Notes: a model not told the origin generated them from the letters alone. Counted from the stretch's first letter, positions 1-9,053 are shown. The stretch: DNA of 64,000 nucleotides from Streptomyces lomondensis (GCF_014651035.1 NZ_BMWC01000005.1:124001-188000); one strand, 5' to 3'. A program made the numbers and translations.

Positions 1-150
1 CGCCAACAGGGCTGACGCCCGACGGCTCCGCTCGGGTGTAACCTCCGGCCTGCCGGGGATAGTTGACGCAGATGGTGCCTTCCCGTGCGATTGTGGTGAC
101 GCGGTCCGGGGATCGGCCATGGGCTGCTGGGGACTGACCGGGGGCTTCTG

Positions 151-1128
151 TTGTTCAGGACGGTGCTGGATACGGACGGCCTGCTGCGGGACGAGAAGAC
201 CGCAGCCTGGATGGAGGCCGCAGCGCTGGCCTTGGTGCCGAAGCGCTGCCTGGTCCCTGAGCCCGAACGCTTCGCGGCGCGCATCTCTGTCATGGAACTG
301 GGGCCGGCCCAGCTCTCCGCGAACGTGTTCACCCCCTTCTCCTGCTACCGCTCGCCCCGCCATGTCCGGCAGTCGGACCTGGAGCTGTACCAGCTCGCCG
401 TGATCACCTCGGGGCGGCAGGGCATCGAACAGGCCGGTCACCGCACGTCCCTCGACCCGGGCGAGCTGATCTTCTACGACAGTTCCCGGCCCTTCGAAGC
501 CTCGGTCGGAACCGACGGGCGGGGAGCCGGCTCGCTCCTGGTGCAGTTTCCCAGGGAACTGATGCCGCTGCCCGACAAGGTGGTTGCCCCCTTGTGCGGG
601 TCGAGGCTGTCAGGATCCACCGGCATCGGTCACGTCTTCCGGCAGACACTCAGCGCCCTGGCCGATACGGAGACCGACCTCACCGACCGGGACCGCGCCA
701 GGCTCGGCACGACGATCGTGGATCTCGCGGCCGCTGTCGTCGCCCGACAGTGCGAGCAGACGTCCGCACTGGCACCGGAGGCACGCACCGAGGCTCTCTA
801 CCACGAGATCCTCGCGTTCATCCGCCGCCATGTGGACGACCCCGACCTCACGCCTCCCGCTGTCGCCGCGGCACACTGCATCTCCACACGAACCTTGCAC
901 CGCATTTTTCAAACGCGTGGTGAGACCGTGAGCGGAATGATCCGCGGCGAACGGATCAACCGCTGCCGCAGGGACCTGGCCGACCCTGGCCTGCGCGCCG
1001 TACCGGTCGGCAGTGTCGGTGCCCGATGGGGCTTTCCGCGGGCCTCGGACTTCACCCGCGCCTTCAAGGCCGCGACAGGCATGACACCCACCGTGTACCG
1101 GGCCAGTCTGCAAGAACAGGGTTCCTGA
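151..1128 (+). CDS. AraC-family transcriptional regulator
   Basis: A 325-residue protein with the AraC layout: an N-terminal beta-rich sensor region (about residues 20-200, AraC_binding_2-like, with SGRQGIEQAGH and LIFYDSSRPF) and a C-terminal double helix-turn-helix (about residues 220-320, with AAAHCISTRTLHRIF and WGFPRASDFTRAFKAATGM). It would bind DNA in the cytoplasm in response to an unknown ligand. The start is uncertain: TTG at 151 follows a GGGGG stretch, and an in-frame GTG lies at 163. It converges on the MFS gene with a gap of under 40 bp. Its target cannot be read from the window, because the flanking sequence to the left holds no gene. The family call is secure; the function is not. 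Confidence 0.88.
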   Translation: MFRTVLDTDGLLRDEKTAAWMEAAALALVPKRCLVPEPERFAARISVMELGPAQLSANVFTPFSCYRSPRHVRQSDLELYQLAVITSGRQGIEQAGHRTSLDPGELIFYDSSRPFEASVGTDGRGAGSLLVQFPRELMPLPDKVVAPLCGSRLSGSTGIGHVFRQTLSALADTETDLTDRDRARLGTTIVDLAAAVVARQCEQTSALAPEARTEALYHEILAFIRRHVDDPDLTPPAVAAAHCISTRTLHRIFQTRGETVSGMIRGERINRCRRDLADPGLRAVPVGSVGARWGFPRASDFTRAFKAATGMTPTVYRASLQEQGS

Positions 1129-1165
1129 CCGGCGCCGGCGCCGGTGTGCGCGCCGGTGTGCTCCG

Positions 1166-2464
1166 TCAGCCCCGGCCCGCTCCTCGGACGGGGGTGAACA
1201 GCGCGGCCACGGCGATCAGGACGCAGCAGGTGCCGGCGGCCAGGCTGACCGGGGCGGTGCCCCGGTGTTCCGCGGCCCAGGTCATGACGGCGGCGCCGAT
1301 CGGGGCGGCGGCGTACTGGAGGGTCCAGAAGGCGGAGGTGACGCGGCCGAGGAGGGGTTCGGGGGTCACCTCCTGGCGCAGGGACATGGAGCAGGTGCCC
1401 GCCATGCCGACGCAGGCGAGGAAGGCCGCGCAGAGGGCGGCGACGACGGGGACGTCACGGGCCCAGCCCAGTCCGGCGAACGCGAGTCCGCACACCGCGA
1501 CGGATCCGGTCCAGGTCGGCCCGAAGCCGAGCCGGCGGCGGATCCGGGCGACCAGCAGGGCGCCGGTGATGGTGCCGAGCGCGCCGACGGCCATGACGGT
1601 GCCGACCGTGCCGTCGCCGTGGCCGAGGTCGTGCTTGAGGTGGTAGATGACCAGGTCGTTCAGGCCGAGGGTGAGGAAGCTGAACACGAACAGCAGGGCG
1701 GTGAGGGAGCGCAGGACGGGGTGGCCGCCGAGGAAGGCGATCCCGATGCGCAGGTCCTGCCACAGTCCGGCGCGTTTGCCCGTCCGCTCGTCTCCCGGGC
1801 GGGCGCGGAACCGCACGAAGAACAGGCACGCGGCCGACACCCCGAAGCTGGCCGCGTCCACACCGACCGCGGCGGCCGGGCCGGACCAGGCGGCGACCAG
1901 CCCCGCGCACAGCGGCCCGAGGACGCCCGCCGCCGCGGCCGTCGCGTTGAGGCGGCCGTTGGCCTCGGTGAGCCGCTCGGTGCCGACCAGGCCGCGCACG
2001 ACGGTGACGTAGCCGACCGCGAAGAGCATGCCGCCGGCCTCGCACAGCGGCAGCACCGCGTACAGCAGCCAGATCTGCGGGCCGAACAGCCACACCAGCG
2101 GGATCACCCCGTACAGCCCCATGCGGACGAGATCGCAGGCGATGAGCAGCCGGCGCCGGTCCACCCGGTCCACCACCGCCCCGGCGAACACGGCCGCCAC
2201 GACCGCCGCCGCGCCGCCCACCGCCGTCAGCAGGCCCATCCGGGCGATCGACCCCGTCGCCTCCAGGACCAGCAGGGGCAGGGCGATCAGCGCGAAGGAG
2301 TCGCCGAGCACGGAGAGGGTCTGCGCGGCCCAGAAGATCCCGAAGTCCCGCTGCCGCCACAGCGGCCGGGCGCCGCGTAAGGCCTCGTCGGCGGTGTCGG
2401 AGGAGATGTCGGAGGCGGTGCCGCCGCCCGGCTCGTCCGCGCGCCGCGCCGCCTCGTGCGTCAT
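1166..2464 (-). CDS. MFS transporter, EntS-like exporter
   Basis: A 432-residue polytopic membrane protein with about 12 hydrophobic segments and the early signature LWRQRDFGIFWAAQTLSVLGDSF. That signature is typical of the MFS_3 (enterobactin-exporter-like) group of drug and siderophore effluxers. I place the start at the ATG at 2464 because GGGGAGG lies just upstream; an ATG at 2491 is in frame but has no ribosome site. A loop after VDRVDRRRLL matches the conserved MFS loop 2-3. No biosynthetic partner is adjacent, so the substrate is unknown. It is divergent from the xylanase gene, with a 116-bp gap. Confidence 0.85.
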   Translation of the reverse strand: MTHEAARRADEPGGGTASDISSDTADEALRGARPLWRQRDFGIFWAAQTLSVLGDSFALIALPLLVLEATGSIARMGLLTAVGGAAAVVAAVFAGAVVDRVDRRRLLIACDLVRMGLYGVIPLVWLFGPQIWLLYAVLPLCEAGGMLFAVGYVTVVRGLVGTERLTEANGRLNATAAAAGVLGPLCAGLVAAWSGPAAAVGVDAASFGVSAACLFFVRFRARPGDERTGKRAGLWQDLRIGIAFLGGHPVLRSLTALLFVFSFLTLGLNDLVIYHLKHDLGHGDGTVGTVMAVGALGTITGALLVARIRRRLGFGPTWTGSVAVCGLAFAGLGWARDVPVVAALCAAFLACVGMAGTCSMSLRQEVTPEPLLGRVTSAFWTLQYAAAPIGAAVMTWAAEHRGTAPVSLAAGTCCVLIAVAALFTPVRGAGRG

Positions 2465-2580
2465 GCCGCCTCCCCGCGTCCCGAGTCCCAAGTCCCATGT
2501 CCCAAGTCCTGGGCAACCTTATGGCGCCCGGCGGCGACCGGGGGATGTCGCACCCGCATCCCCACCCCACAGGAGGAGCC

Positions 2581-3654
2581 GTGCCGCACACCCCCAGAGG
2601 CCGCCGGGCCCCGCGTCCCCTCACGCTCGCCGCCGCCGGCGCACTCGTCGCCTCAGCCACCGTGGCGCTCCCGCAGTTCACCCCTGACGCCTCCGCCGCC
2701 ACCACGCTGCGCGGCTACGCCGACGCCCGCGGTGTACGGATCGGCGCGGCCGTCGCCGACGGGCCGTTGCGCACCGAGTCGGCCTACACCACCGTCCTGA
2801 ACCGGGAGTTCAACTCGGTGACGGCGGAGAACGCCATGAAGTGGGACGCGTTGGAGCCCAGCCGGAACAGCTACAACTGGGCCGCCGCCGACCGGCTGGT
2901 CAACCACGCCGCCGCCCACAACCAGGGCGTACGCGGCCACACCCTGGTCTGGCACTCCCAGCTGCCGTCCTGGCTGGCGAACGGCAACTTCTCGGCGTCC
3001 GAGCTGAACACGATCCTCAAGAAGCACATCGACACGACCGTCGGCCGCTACAAGGGGAAGATCTACTCCTGGGACGTGGTCAACGAGGCGTTCAACGAGG
3101 ACGGCTCGATGCGCAACTCCGTGTGGCAGAGCAAGCTCGGCACCGGTTACATCGCCAACGCCCTGCGCTGGGCGCACGCGGCCGACCCGAGCGCCAGGCT
3201 GTACATCAACGACTACAACATCGAGGCGGACAACGCCAAGAGCGACGGCCTGTACAACCTGGCGCGGCAACTCCTCGCCCAGGGCGTGCCGTTGCAGGGC
3301 ATCGGTTTCCAGGCCCACTTCGTCGTCGGCCAGCTGCCCGCGTCGATGAAGGCGAACCTGAAGCGCTTCTCCGACCTCGGCCTGGAGGTGTCGATCACCG
3401 AACTCGACGTGCGCATCCCGCTGCCCGCCTCCTCGGCCGAACTCGCCCAGCAGTCAGCCGACTACAAGACGGCCAGCGAGAACTGCCTGGGCGTGCCGCG
3501 CTGCGCCGGCGTCACGGTGTGGGGCATCACCGACAAGCACTCGTGGGTGCCCGGCACGTTCAACGGCTACGGGGCGGCCCTGCCGTACAACGAGAGCTAC
3601 GGGGCGAAGCCCGCGTACACCGGTCTGTCCAACGGGCTCAACCCACAGGCCTAG
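2581..3654 (+). CDS. secreted endo-1,4-beta-xylanase, GH10
   Basis: A 357-residue secreted family GH10 endoxylanase that cleaves internal beta-1,4 bonds of xylan. The start is GTG at 2581, preceded by AGGAGG; an in-frame ATG at 2497 has no ribosome site. A Sec signal peptide ends near DASAA (about residue 42). GH10 landmarks: WDVVNEAF with the acid/base Glu near residue 169, and SITELDVRI with the nucleophile Glu near residue 274. HTLVWHSQLPSW and VWGITDKHSW are also present. The catalytic domain is complete but, unlike many Streptomyces GH10 enzymes, it carries no C-terminal carbohydrate-binding module. It is followed by a strong hairpin at 3681-3710. Confidence 0.95.
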   Translation: MPHTPRGRRAPRPLTLAAAGALVASATVALPQFTPDASAATTLRGYADARGVRIGAAVADGPLRTESAYTTVLNREFNSVTAENAMKWDALEPSRNSYNWAAADRLVNHAAAHNQGVRGHTLVWHSQLPSWLANGNFSASELNTILKKHIDTTVGRYKGKIYSWDVVNEAFNEDGSMRNSVWQSKLGTGYIANALRWAHAADPSARLYINDYNIEADNAKSDGLYNLARQLLAQGVPLQGIGFQAHFVVGQLPASMKANLKRFSDLGLEVSITELDVRIPLPASSAELAQQSADYKTASENCLGVPRCAGVTVWGITDKHSWVPGTFNGYGAALPYNESYGAKPAYTGLSNGLNPQA

Positions 3655-3680
3655 ACGTAGGCGTAAATCGATACCGGCGG

Positions 3681-3710
3681 GCGGTGCGGGCGGGGTAACG
3701 TCCGCACCGC
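3681..3710 (+). terminator. hairpin terminator after the xylanase gene
   Basis: Perfect 9-bp arms GCGGTGCGG (3681-3689) and CCGCACCGC (3702-3710) are separated by 12 nt. The hairpin starts 26 nt after the xylanase stop codon. There is no T-tract, as is usual for Streptomyces terminators. It lies just 17 nt before the next start codon, so it could also sit in the leader of that gene. Confidence 0.6.
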
Positions 3711-3727
3711 GAGGTGAAGAGATCACG

Positions 3728-4495
3728 ATGGGCATCACCCTGGGCGAAACTCCTGACGACACGCTGGCCGCCTTCACCGCACGGGCGGCCGCCGATCCCG
3801 GCGTCGTCGGGCTGGTCCTCAGCGGCTCCCGGGTGCACGAGGGCATGCCGACGGTCCACTCCGACTACGACCTGCACGTGATCCTGAGCGACCAGCATGC
3901 CTCGCCGATCGCCGAGTTGGACTGGTTCCGCTCCGCTCACCTGGACCTCGTGGTCATCCCGCTGGCGGAGTTCCGCACCCGCGGCATGCCCGGCCGCCCC
4001 GACAGCTTCGCGCGCTACTCCTACGTCCACGCCGAGGTCCTGCTCGACCGGCTCGACGGGGCGATCGCCCGGATCGTCGACGAGAAGCGGACGCTGCGCG
4101 CCGAAGAGGCCCGGGCCGCCGTCGACGGCTGGCTCGACGCCTACGTCAACCAGACCTACCGCTCCCTGAAGAGCTACCGCGACGGCCGCCCCGACATGGG
4201 CCACCTGGATGCCGCCGAGACCGTCCCGTACGCCCTGGAGGTGCTCTTCGCCCTGCACCGCCGCGTCCGGCCCTACAACAAGTTCCTCCGGTGGGAGCTG
4301 GAGCGGCAGCCGCTGGGCGAGCCCCGGTGGGACGCGAGCCGGCTCCTGCCGGTCCTCCGTCGCATCCTGGCCGACGGCGACCCGCCCACCCAGCGCGCCC
4401 TCTTCACCGACATCGAGGAAGGGGCGCGCCGGGCCGGCCACGACCGGGTCCTCGACTCCTGGGGCGAGGACCTGAAGCTGCTGCGGCAGCCCTGA
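3728..4495 (+). CDS. nucleotidyltransferase-fold protein
   Basis: A 255-residue soluble protein with the polymerase-beta-type nucleotidyltransferase motif: LSGSRV near residues 32-37, SDYDLHV near 45-51, and a third acidic strand LDLVVIPLAEF. The rest is helical. The layout recalls aminoglycoside or lincosamide nucleotidyltransferases, but the sequence is not specific enough to assign resistance. ATG 3728 follows GAGGTGAAGAG. It converges on the next gene over an imperfect hairpin. The substrate is unknown; toxin or antitoxin roles are possible for this fold, but no partner gene is present. Confidence 0.7.
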   Translation: MGITLGETPDDTLAAFTARAAADPGVVGLVLSGSRVHEGMPTVHSDYDLHVILSDQHASPIAELDWFRSAHLDLVVIPLAEFRTRGMPGRPDSFARYSYVHAEVLLDRLDGAIARIVDEKRTLRAEEARAAVDGWLDAYVNQTYRSLKSYRDGRPDMGHLDAAETVPYALEVLFALHRRVRPYNKFLRWELERQPLGEPRWDASRLLPVLRRILADGDPPTQRALFTDIEEGARRAGHDRVLDSWGEDLKLLRQP

Positions 4496-4504
4496 ACGAC
4501 GGAC

Positions 4505-4534
4505 GCGGTCCACTGGACGGACGTCAGTGGTCCG
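4505..4534. terminator. probable bidirectional terminator
   Basis: An inverted repeat with 11-nt arms, GCGGTCCACTG and CAGTGGTCCGC, has one mismatch and an 8-nt loop. It lies between convergent stop codons and overlaps the last codons of the leftward gene. Confidence 0.5.
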
Positions 4535-5036
4535 CGCAGCACGGTGTCGGGTCCGGGACCTCGAACGGGACGAGGGTGCCGCCCGCGGCGGGCATGGCCG
4601 TCAGCACGAGCACGCCGTCCTGCCACTGCGGGCGTACGTGGTCCCGTGTGGCCAGCGGCGTGTCCGGGGCGGGTGGCTCCGGCGTGCCGAGGACCGTCAC
4701 GCGGTCGATCGCGGACCGGGACAGCACGTCCCCGACCGGCAGCGTGCCGGTGAGCGACGCGGCGCCCGGGTAGAGCACCGCGCGCCCCACCGGGTCCGGC
4801 ACGCCGAGCGTCACCTCGTGTCCCAGGGCCGTGAGCCGCTCCAGGGCGGTGCGCTGGAGCGGCTCCGACGGCAGGGTGAGGGACAGGACGACCCGGGGGC
4901 GTTCGCCGCGCACGAGGTGCGTGCAGCCGAACGCCCCCTCGGGCAGGGCGAGTTCGGCGGCCAGGGTGTGCAGCAGATGGTCGGCCGGGCGCAGCTCCCT
5001 GATCCCCGCGTCCACGGTGAGGGCGTACGGCGTCAC
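4524..5036 (-). CDS. hypothetical protein coupled to the PHP hydrolase
   Basis: A 170-residue protein starting at GTG 5036. The GTGA overlap with the stop of the PHP gene (TGA at 5033-5035) shows translational coupling. No signal peptide or membrane segment is evident. The sequence begins VTPYALTVDAGIRELRP and ends with a CCADH tail; the Cys pair and His near the end could bind metal, but this is only suggestive. Good codon bias and the coupled start support a real gene. I do not recognise the family. Context implies a partner of the upstream metallohydrolase. Confidence 0.72.
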   Translation of the reverse strand: MTPYALTVDAGIRELRPADHLLHTLAAELALPEGAFGCTHLVRGERPRVVLSLTLPSEPLQRTALERLTALGHEVTLGVPDPVGRAVLYPGAASLTGTLPVGDVLSRSAIDRVTVLGTPEPPAPDTPLATRDHVRPQWQDGVLVLTAMPAAGGTLVPFEVPDPTPCCADH

Positions 5037-6727
5037 GAGGGCAGGACCCACACCGGGTTGGAGTAGAACCACAGGTCGCGCCACGGGTCGGCGTCGCCGG
5101 CGAGGTCGAGGGCGGGGCCCGCCGGGTCGACCGCCGCGCCCATCGCGCCGACGGCGGAGCGGTTTCCGTCCGCGCCGCGCAGCCGGAGGTACACGGGCCG
5201 TTCCACGCGCCCGAGTTCGAACGTGAGGCGGACGGTGCCGGTCGCCTTGCTCACGTCGTACGCCTTGACGACCTTCGCGGTCGGCGCCGTGAAGGTGTCG
5301 CGGTCCGCGACCGGGCCCGTCACATCGCCCTGGATGACGTCGACCCGGGACAGGTCGGGGACGAATCCGGCCCAGTTGGGGCCGCCGGCCGGGGTCACGT
5401 CGACGGTCAGCGTGGCCTTCGTGCCCTTGCGCACGTGCAGGGCGCCGCCGAGCGTGGCCCACCGGCCGCCGCCGGACACCCGGACATCCAGGGCGCTGAG
5501 GAGCTGTCCGTGGTCGACCCAGACGCGGCCGGCGCGGATGCCGTCCATGACGGCGGCGTAGGAGAAGCCGTCCGCGCCCACGTGGGTGCGGCTGTACTGG
5601 CCGGGCCAGTAGTCGCCCTGGGTGAGGTCGATCTTCCCGCCGTAGACCGGGTCGGTGTGCCTGCCGTTGGCGGCGTAGTCGCTGTCGGGGCCGCCGCGCA
5701 CGGCGGTGTCGGCGTAGACCTGGTGAGAGTCGGAGTTGGCGGTGATCCACCAGGGCTTGCCCTCGGCGAGGAGGCTGTCCCACAGGCCGCCGACGGTGGC
5801 GGTCATCCAGTCGAATCCGCCCCAGGTGCGGTAGCTCTCCGGCGGGTAGCCGGGGAAGGAGTTGGCGCCGGGGTTGTTGTCGTAGAGGCCTCGGGAGCGG
5901 GCCATGCCGAGCGGGGCGGGGAGGCCGGCGGCCTGGTGGCCGGGCGCGCCCTCGAAGCCGACGGCGATCCGGTGCCGGGTGCCGGTGGCGTCGCGCCAGG
6001 CGCGGATCTCGTGCGGGGAGTCGACGCCGCGCCGCGCCGGGTGGTTGGCGAGCATCAGGGCGTCCTTGACCTTGCGCCGCCGGACCTGCTCGGCGAGGAA
6101 GTTCAGGCCCGCGACGGCCAGCGCCTCGTTGGCGGGCGTGGAGTCGGAGGCGCCCTTCACGCTGCCGTCGTAGTCGGTCTCGAACTGCTTGAGGACGGCG
6201 ACCTCGTTCCGGCCGGGGTGCACGAAGACCGTGCCGTGCTCGGCGGCCGGGATGTTCCACTCCAGGCCCTGGAAGACAAGGGTGTCCTTGTAGGCCGACC
6301 GGGCGTCGCGGATGTCCGGGTTGACCTTCTCGACGCCGATCTTCGCGTGCGTGGCGTTGCCGTGGTCGGTGATGACCAGCCAGTCCATGCCGTGCTTGGC
6401 GCCCTGGCGGACCTGGTCGACGACGCGGTACTTGCCGTCGTTGCTGTACTGGGTGTGGATGTGGTGGTCGCCGGCCAGCCACAGGAAGCCGTTCGTCCGG
6501 CGGCCGTTCGTGGCGGCGGCGGGAGTCGCCTGGGCGAGGACGCTCCCGGCCGCCAGGCCCGCGCCGAGCAGTCCGGCGCGGCGCAGCAGCGAGCGGCGCG
6601 AGCGCTGTTCGGGGCTGAGGGCCTCGTCGGGGACGGCGGGGTCGAAGGCGGCGGGCAGGGCCGGCGCGGCCTCGTGCTCGTGGTCGTGCCCGTGGTGGTG
6701 ATGGCCGTGTGCGTGCCCGTGTCCCAT
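5033..6727 (-). CDS. Tat-exported PHP-domain metallohydrolase (CehA/McbA-like) with a His-rich N-terminus
   Basis: A 564-residue protein from ATG 6727, preceded by AGGAGG. The order is unusual. First comes a His-rich stretch in which 10 of residues 3-18 are His. A twin-arginine signal follows (SRRSLLRRAGLLGAGLAAG, about residues 43-61, A-rich cleavage region near 70). Then comes a PHP-type domain with GDHHIHTQYS near residues 87-95 and VITDHGN, the metal-binding motifs of the CehA/McbA group of phosphoesterases and amidohydrolases. A further VHPGRNE and ANHPARRG supply more likely metal ligands. A beta-rich C-terminal part follows. The real substrate is unknown. It is divergent from another secreted phosphoesterase and coupled to a small downstream gene. 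Confidence 0.85.
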   Translation of the reverse strand: MGHGHAHGHHHHGHDHEHEAAPALPAAFDPAVPDEALSPEQRSRRSLLRRAGLLGAGLAAGSVLAQATPAAATNGRRTNGFLWLAGDHHIHTQYSNDGKYRVVDQVRQGAKHGMDWLVITDHGNATHAKIGVEKVNPDIRDARSAYKDTLVFQGLEWNIPAAEHGTVFVHPGRNEVAVLKQFETDYDGSVKGASDSTPANEALAVAGLNFLAEQVRRRKVKDALMLANHPARRGVDSPHEIRAWRDATGTRHRIAVGFEGAPGHQAAGLPAPLGMARSRGLYDNNPGANSFPGYPPESYRTWGGFDWMTATVGGLWDSLLAEGKPWWITANSDSHQVYADTAVRGGPDSDYAANGRHTDPVYGGKIDLTQGDYWPGQYSRTHVGADGFSYAAVMDGIRAGRVWVDHGQLLSALDVRVSGGGRWATLGGALHVRKGTKATLTVDVTPAGGPNWAGFVPDLSRVDVIQGDVTGPVADRDTFTAPTAKVVKAYDVSKATGTVRLTFELGRVERPVYLRLRGADGNRSAVGAMGAAVDPAGPALDLAGDADPWRDLWFYSNPVWVLPS

Positions 6728-6975
6728 GCAGTGCCTCCTGTGTGCCGCTGCCGTCCGCGGCTGCCCTCTACGGCGCGTGACCGCGCCGCGTGTGGAGGAT
6801 CGAGGCGAAACATGAACGTTGAACAACCAGGGGGTGATCGACAGACGGCCCGGGTGCGACGGCTCGCCTCATCCCTCACTGTTTCCTCAACTGACCTTGT
6901 CCGTCACACTCGTTGACATCAAATCTGAGCACCGTTCATGTTCCTCGCTGCTCCTCCGACCCGGAGACACCCCCC
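6728..6975. promoter_or_regulatory. divergent promoter region with inverted CGTTCATGTTYC copies
   Basis: This 248-bp gap separates two secreted phosphoesterase-type genes. The 12-mer CGTTCATGTTTC reads leftward at 6807-6818, and CGTTCATGTTCC reads rightward at 6933-6944, one toward each gene. The leftward copy is preceded by a second GTTCAAC, giving a 7-nt direct repeat. A TTGACA hexamer at 6913-6918 is a plausible -35 for the rightward gene. The GTTC repeats loosely recall Streptomyces PHO boxes, but the spacing is not the 11-nt PhoP spacing. Confidence 0.45.
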
Positions 6976-8295
6976 ATGAGACGACTCCTCGGCACCCTCG
7001 CCGCCGCCTCCCTCACCGTCACCGGACTCGCGGTCACCTCCGCGACCCCCGCGGCCGCCGCGGACTCCGGCACCTTCGACGTCCTGACGTACAACATCGC
7101 GGGCCTCCCGCTCGGCCTCGGCGACAGCGACCCGGAGACCAACACCCCGCTGATCGGGCAGCGGCTCGGGCCGTACGACATCGTCAACGTGCAGGAGGAC
7201 TTCAACTACCACGCCGCGCTGTACGCCAACGACAAGCACCCGTACCGCACGCCGACCAGCGGCGGCGCGGCCTTCGGCGACGGCCTCAACACCCTCTCGG
7301 ACCACCCCTACGAGGACTTCCAGCGGGTCAAGTGGAACAACTGCACGGGCACCAACTGCCTGACGCCGAAGGGGTTCTCGCTCGCGCGGGTCAGGCTGGC
7401 GGAGGGCGTCTTCGTCGACCTGTACAACGTCCACACCAACGCCGACTCGGACGACGCCGCCCTCGCCGCCCGCCGGGCCAACATCGAGCAGCTGTCCGAC
7501 TTCATCCAGGCCAACTCCGCGGGCAACGCGGTGATCGTCATGGGCGACACGAACACGCGGTACACGCGCGCCGGCGACAACATCCGCACCCTGCTGTCGG
7601 AGAACGGCCTGAGGGACCCCTGGGTGGACCTGGTCAAGGGCGGCACACCGCCCGCGCAGGGCGGCGACGCCCTGGTCTGCGACGCGGCGGCGCCGACGAA
7701 CGACTGCGAGGTGGTGGACAAGGTCCTCTACCGGGGCAGCCCGCTCGTGAACCTGAAGGCCACCCGCTACGACAACGCCTGGGAGTCCTTCCTGCGCTCC
7801 GACGGCAAGCACCTCTCCGACCACTTCCCGCACACGGTCGACTTCTCCTACACGCTCAACCCGGGCCTGCGCGCGAGCGACTTCTTCGGCGGCCCGCACG
7901 GCACGGCGTTCAACGACGCGGACGACCTGCCGGCGACCCCGGCCCCCCGCACCCTCGCGCTGCGCGGCAGCGCCCGCCTGGACGCGGTGTCCCTCACCCA
8001 CGACGGCGGCACGACCCTCGCCCACGGCGGCACGGGCGGCACGGCGACGTCCCTCACCCTCGCCTCCGGCGAGCACCTGACCTCGGTGAAGCTGACGCAG
8101 GGCCAGAAGGACGGCCGGACCCGGATCTTCTCGGCGTCCTTCACGACGGACCAGGGCCGCACCCTGTCCGCCGGCACGGCCACGTCCGCCGCGAAGACCT
8201 TCACCGCCCCGTCCGGCTGGCAGATCGTGGGCTTCACCGGCCGCGCGGGCGAGGAGATCGACAAGCTGGGGGTGGTGTACGCGCCGATCCGCTGA
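6976..8295 (+). CDS. secreted endonuclease/exonuclease/phosphatase-family protein with jacalin-like domain
   Basis: A 439-residue secreted protein from ATG 6976 (GGAG upstream; an earlier in-frame start lies inside the promoter). The signal peptide ends at TPAAAA. Residues about 33-300 form the DNase I/sphingomyelinase-like fold: FDVLTYNIAGLP, NVQEDF (metal-binding Glu), YNVHTNA, VIVMGDTNT and LSDHFPH (catalytic Asp-His). The remainder (FFGGPHGTAFND through WQIVGFTGRAGEEIDKLGVVY) is a jacalin-like beta-prism lectin domain that may tether the enzyme to a glycan. The substrate could be a phospholipid, a nucleic acid or another phosphoester. It converges on the next gene with a 5-bp gap. Confidence 0.88.
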   Translation: MRRLLGTLAAASLTVTGLAVTSATPAAAADSGTFDVLTYNIAGLPLGLGDSDPETNTPLIGQRLGPYDIVNVQEDFNYHAALYANDKHPYRTPTSGGAAFGDGLNTLSDHPYEDFQRVKWNNCTGTNCLTPKGFSLARVRLAEGVFVDLYNVHTNADSDDAALAARRANIEQLSDFIQANSAGNAVIVMGDTNTRYTRAGDNIRTLLSENGLRDPWVDLVKGGTPPAQGGDALVCDAAAPTNDCEVVDKVLYRGSPLVNLKATRYDNAWESFLRSDGKHLSDHFPHTVDFSYTLNPGLRASDFFGGPHGTAFNDADDLPATPAPRTLALRGSARLDAVSLTHDGGTTLAHGGTGGTATSLTLASGEHLTSVKLTQGQKDGRTRIFSASFTTDQGRTLSAGTATSAAKTFTAPSGWQIVGFTGRAGEEIDKLGVVYAPIR

Positions 8296-8300
8296 ACCGT

Positions 8301-9002
8301 TCAGCCGGCGAGCCACCACCGGTTCGCCGCCCAGGTGAAGGCGTAGCTGAAGCCGTTGACCGCCCAGTGCAGCGCCGCGGGCGCCAGCAGGCTGCCGGAA
8401 CGGCGTCGCAGCTCGCACAGGACCGCCCCGGCGGCGATCATCGCCACGATCGCCGCCGCGACGGCCGGTACGACACCCGCCGAGCCGCCGCCGAAGACCT
8501 CGCCGACGGCGGTGTTGGAGCGGTTGAGGCCGCGCGAGGGCATGAGGTGCCACAGGCCGAACAGCACCGACGACACGGCGGTCGCCCAGGCCGTTCCGCG
8601 CCGCCGCCGGATCATGGCCCAGAGCACACCGCGGAAGGCGGTCTCCTCCAGCAGCACGGTGCCGAAGGGCACCCGCACCAGCGCCCGCCACAGCACCTGT
8701 CCCAGGGACAGGTCGACCGCTCTGGCGTCCCGGAACACATCCTGGCCGGCCGGGACGGCGAGGAGGAGCACGAGGACGAGGAGGACGGCACCGGCCAGGA
8801 GGGGCGCCCACCGCAGCCCCCGGCGCACACCCGCCGCGTCCAGCCCCAGATCGGCCAAGGTGAGACCGTCCCAGCGGGCGAGCAGCAGCAGGACGCCCGT
8901 GGCGGCCACACAGACGACGACGTACGCGACCTGCCCGGGCAGCAGCCAGTTGTTGAGCAGGTTCACGGCGGCCAGGACGGCGATGACGCAGACGATCGGC
9001 AT
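8301..9002 (-). CDS. CPBP-family intramembrane metalloprotease
   Basis: A 233-residue protein from ATG 9002 with about six to eight hydrophobic segments. CPBP/CAAX-protease motifs are present: LLEETAFRGVLW (EExxxR), then FGLWHLMPS and a further conserved acidic/Gly region. Members of this Abi family act inside the bacterial membrane in maturation or self-immunity; the substrate is usually unknown. The longer open frame upstream overlaps the TetR gene on the other strand and is not convincing. It is divergent from TetR with a 103-bp gap, so TetR could control it. Confidence 0.85.
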   Translation of the reverse strand: MPIVCVIAVLAAVNLLNNWLLPGQVAYVVVCVAATGVLLLLARWDGLTLADLGLDAAGVRRGLRWAPLLAGAVLLVLVLLLAVPAGQDVFRDARAVDLSLGQVLWRALVRVPFGTVLLEETAFRGVLWAMIRRRRGTAWATAVSSVLFGLWHLMPSRGLNRSNTAVGEVFGGGSAGVVPAVAAAIVAMIAAGAVLCELRRRSGSLLAPAALHWAVNGFSYAFTWAANRWWLAG

Positions 9003-9053
9003 GGTCGTTCCAGGATCCCCCTCGCGGCAGCCGGGGGCACACGGGACACGTAC

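Noticed and set aside
1..150. Possible gene fragment at the left edge
   Set aside because: No frame gives a recognisable protein; treated as intergenic DNA upstream of the AraC gene.
2497..2580. N-terminal extension of the xylanase from ATG 2497
   Set aside because: No ribosome site, and the GTG at 2581 has a perfect AGGAGG and a normal signal peptide.
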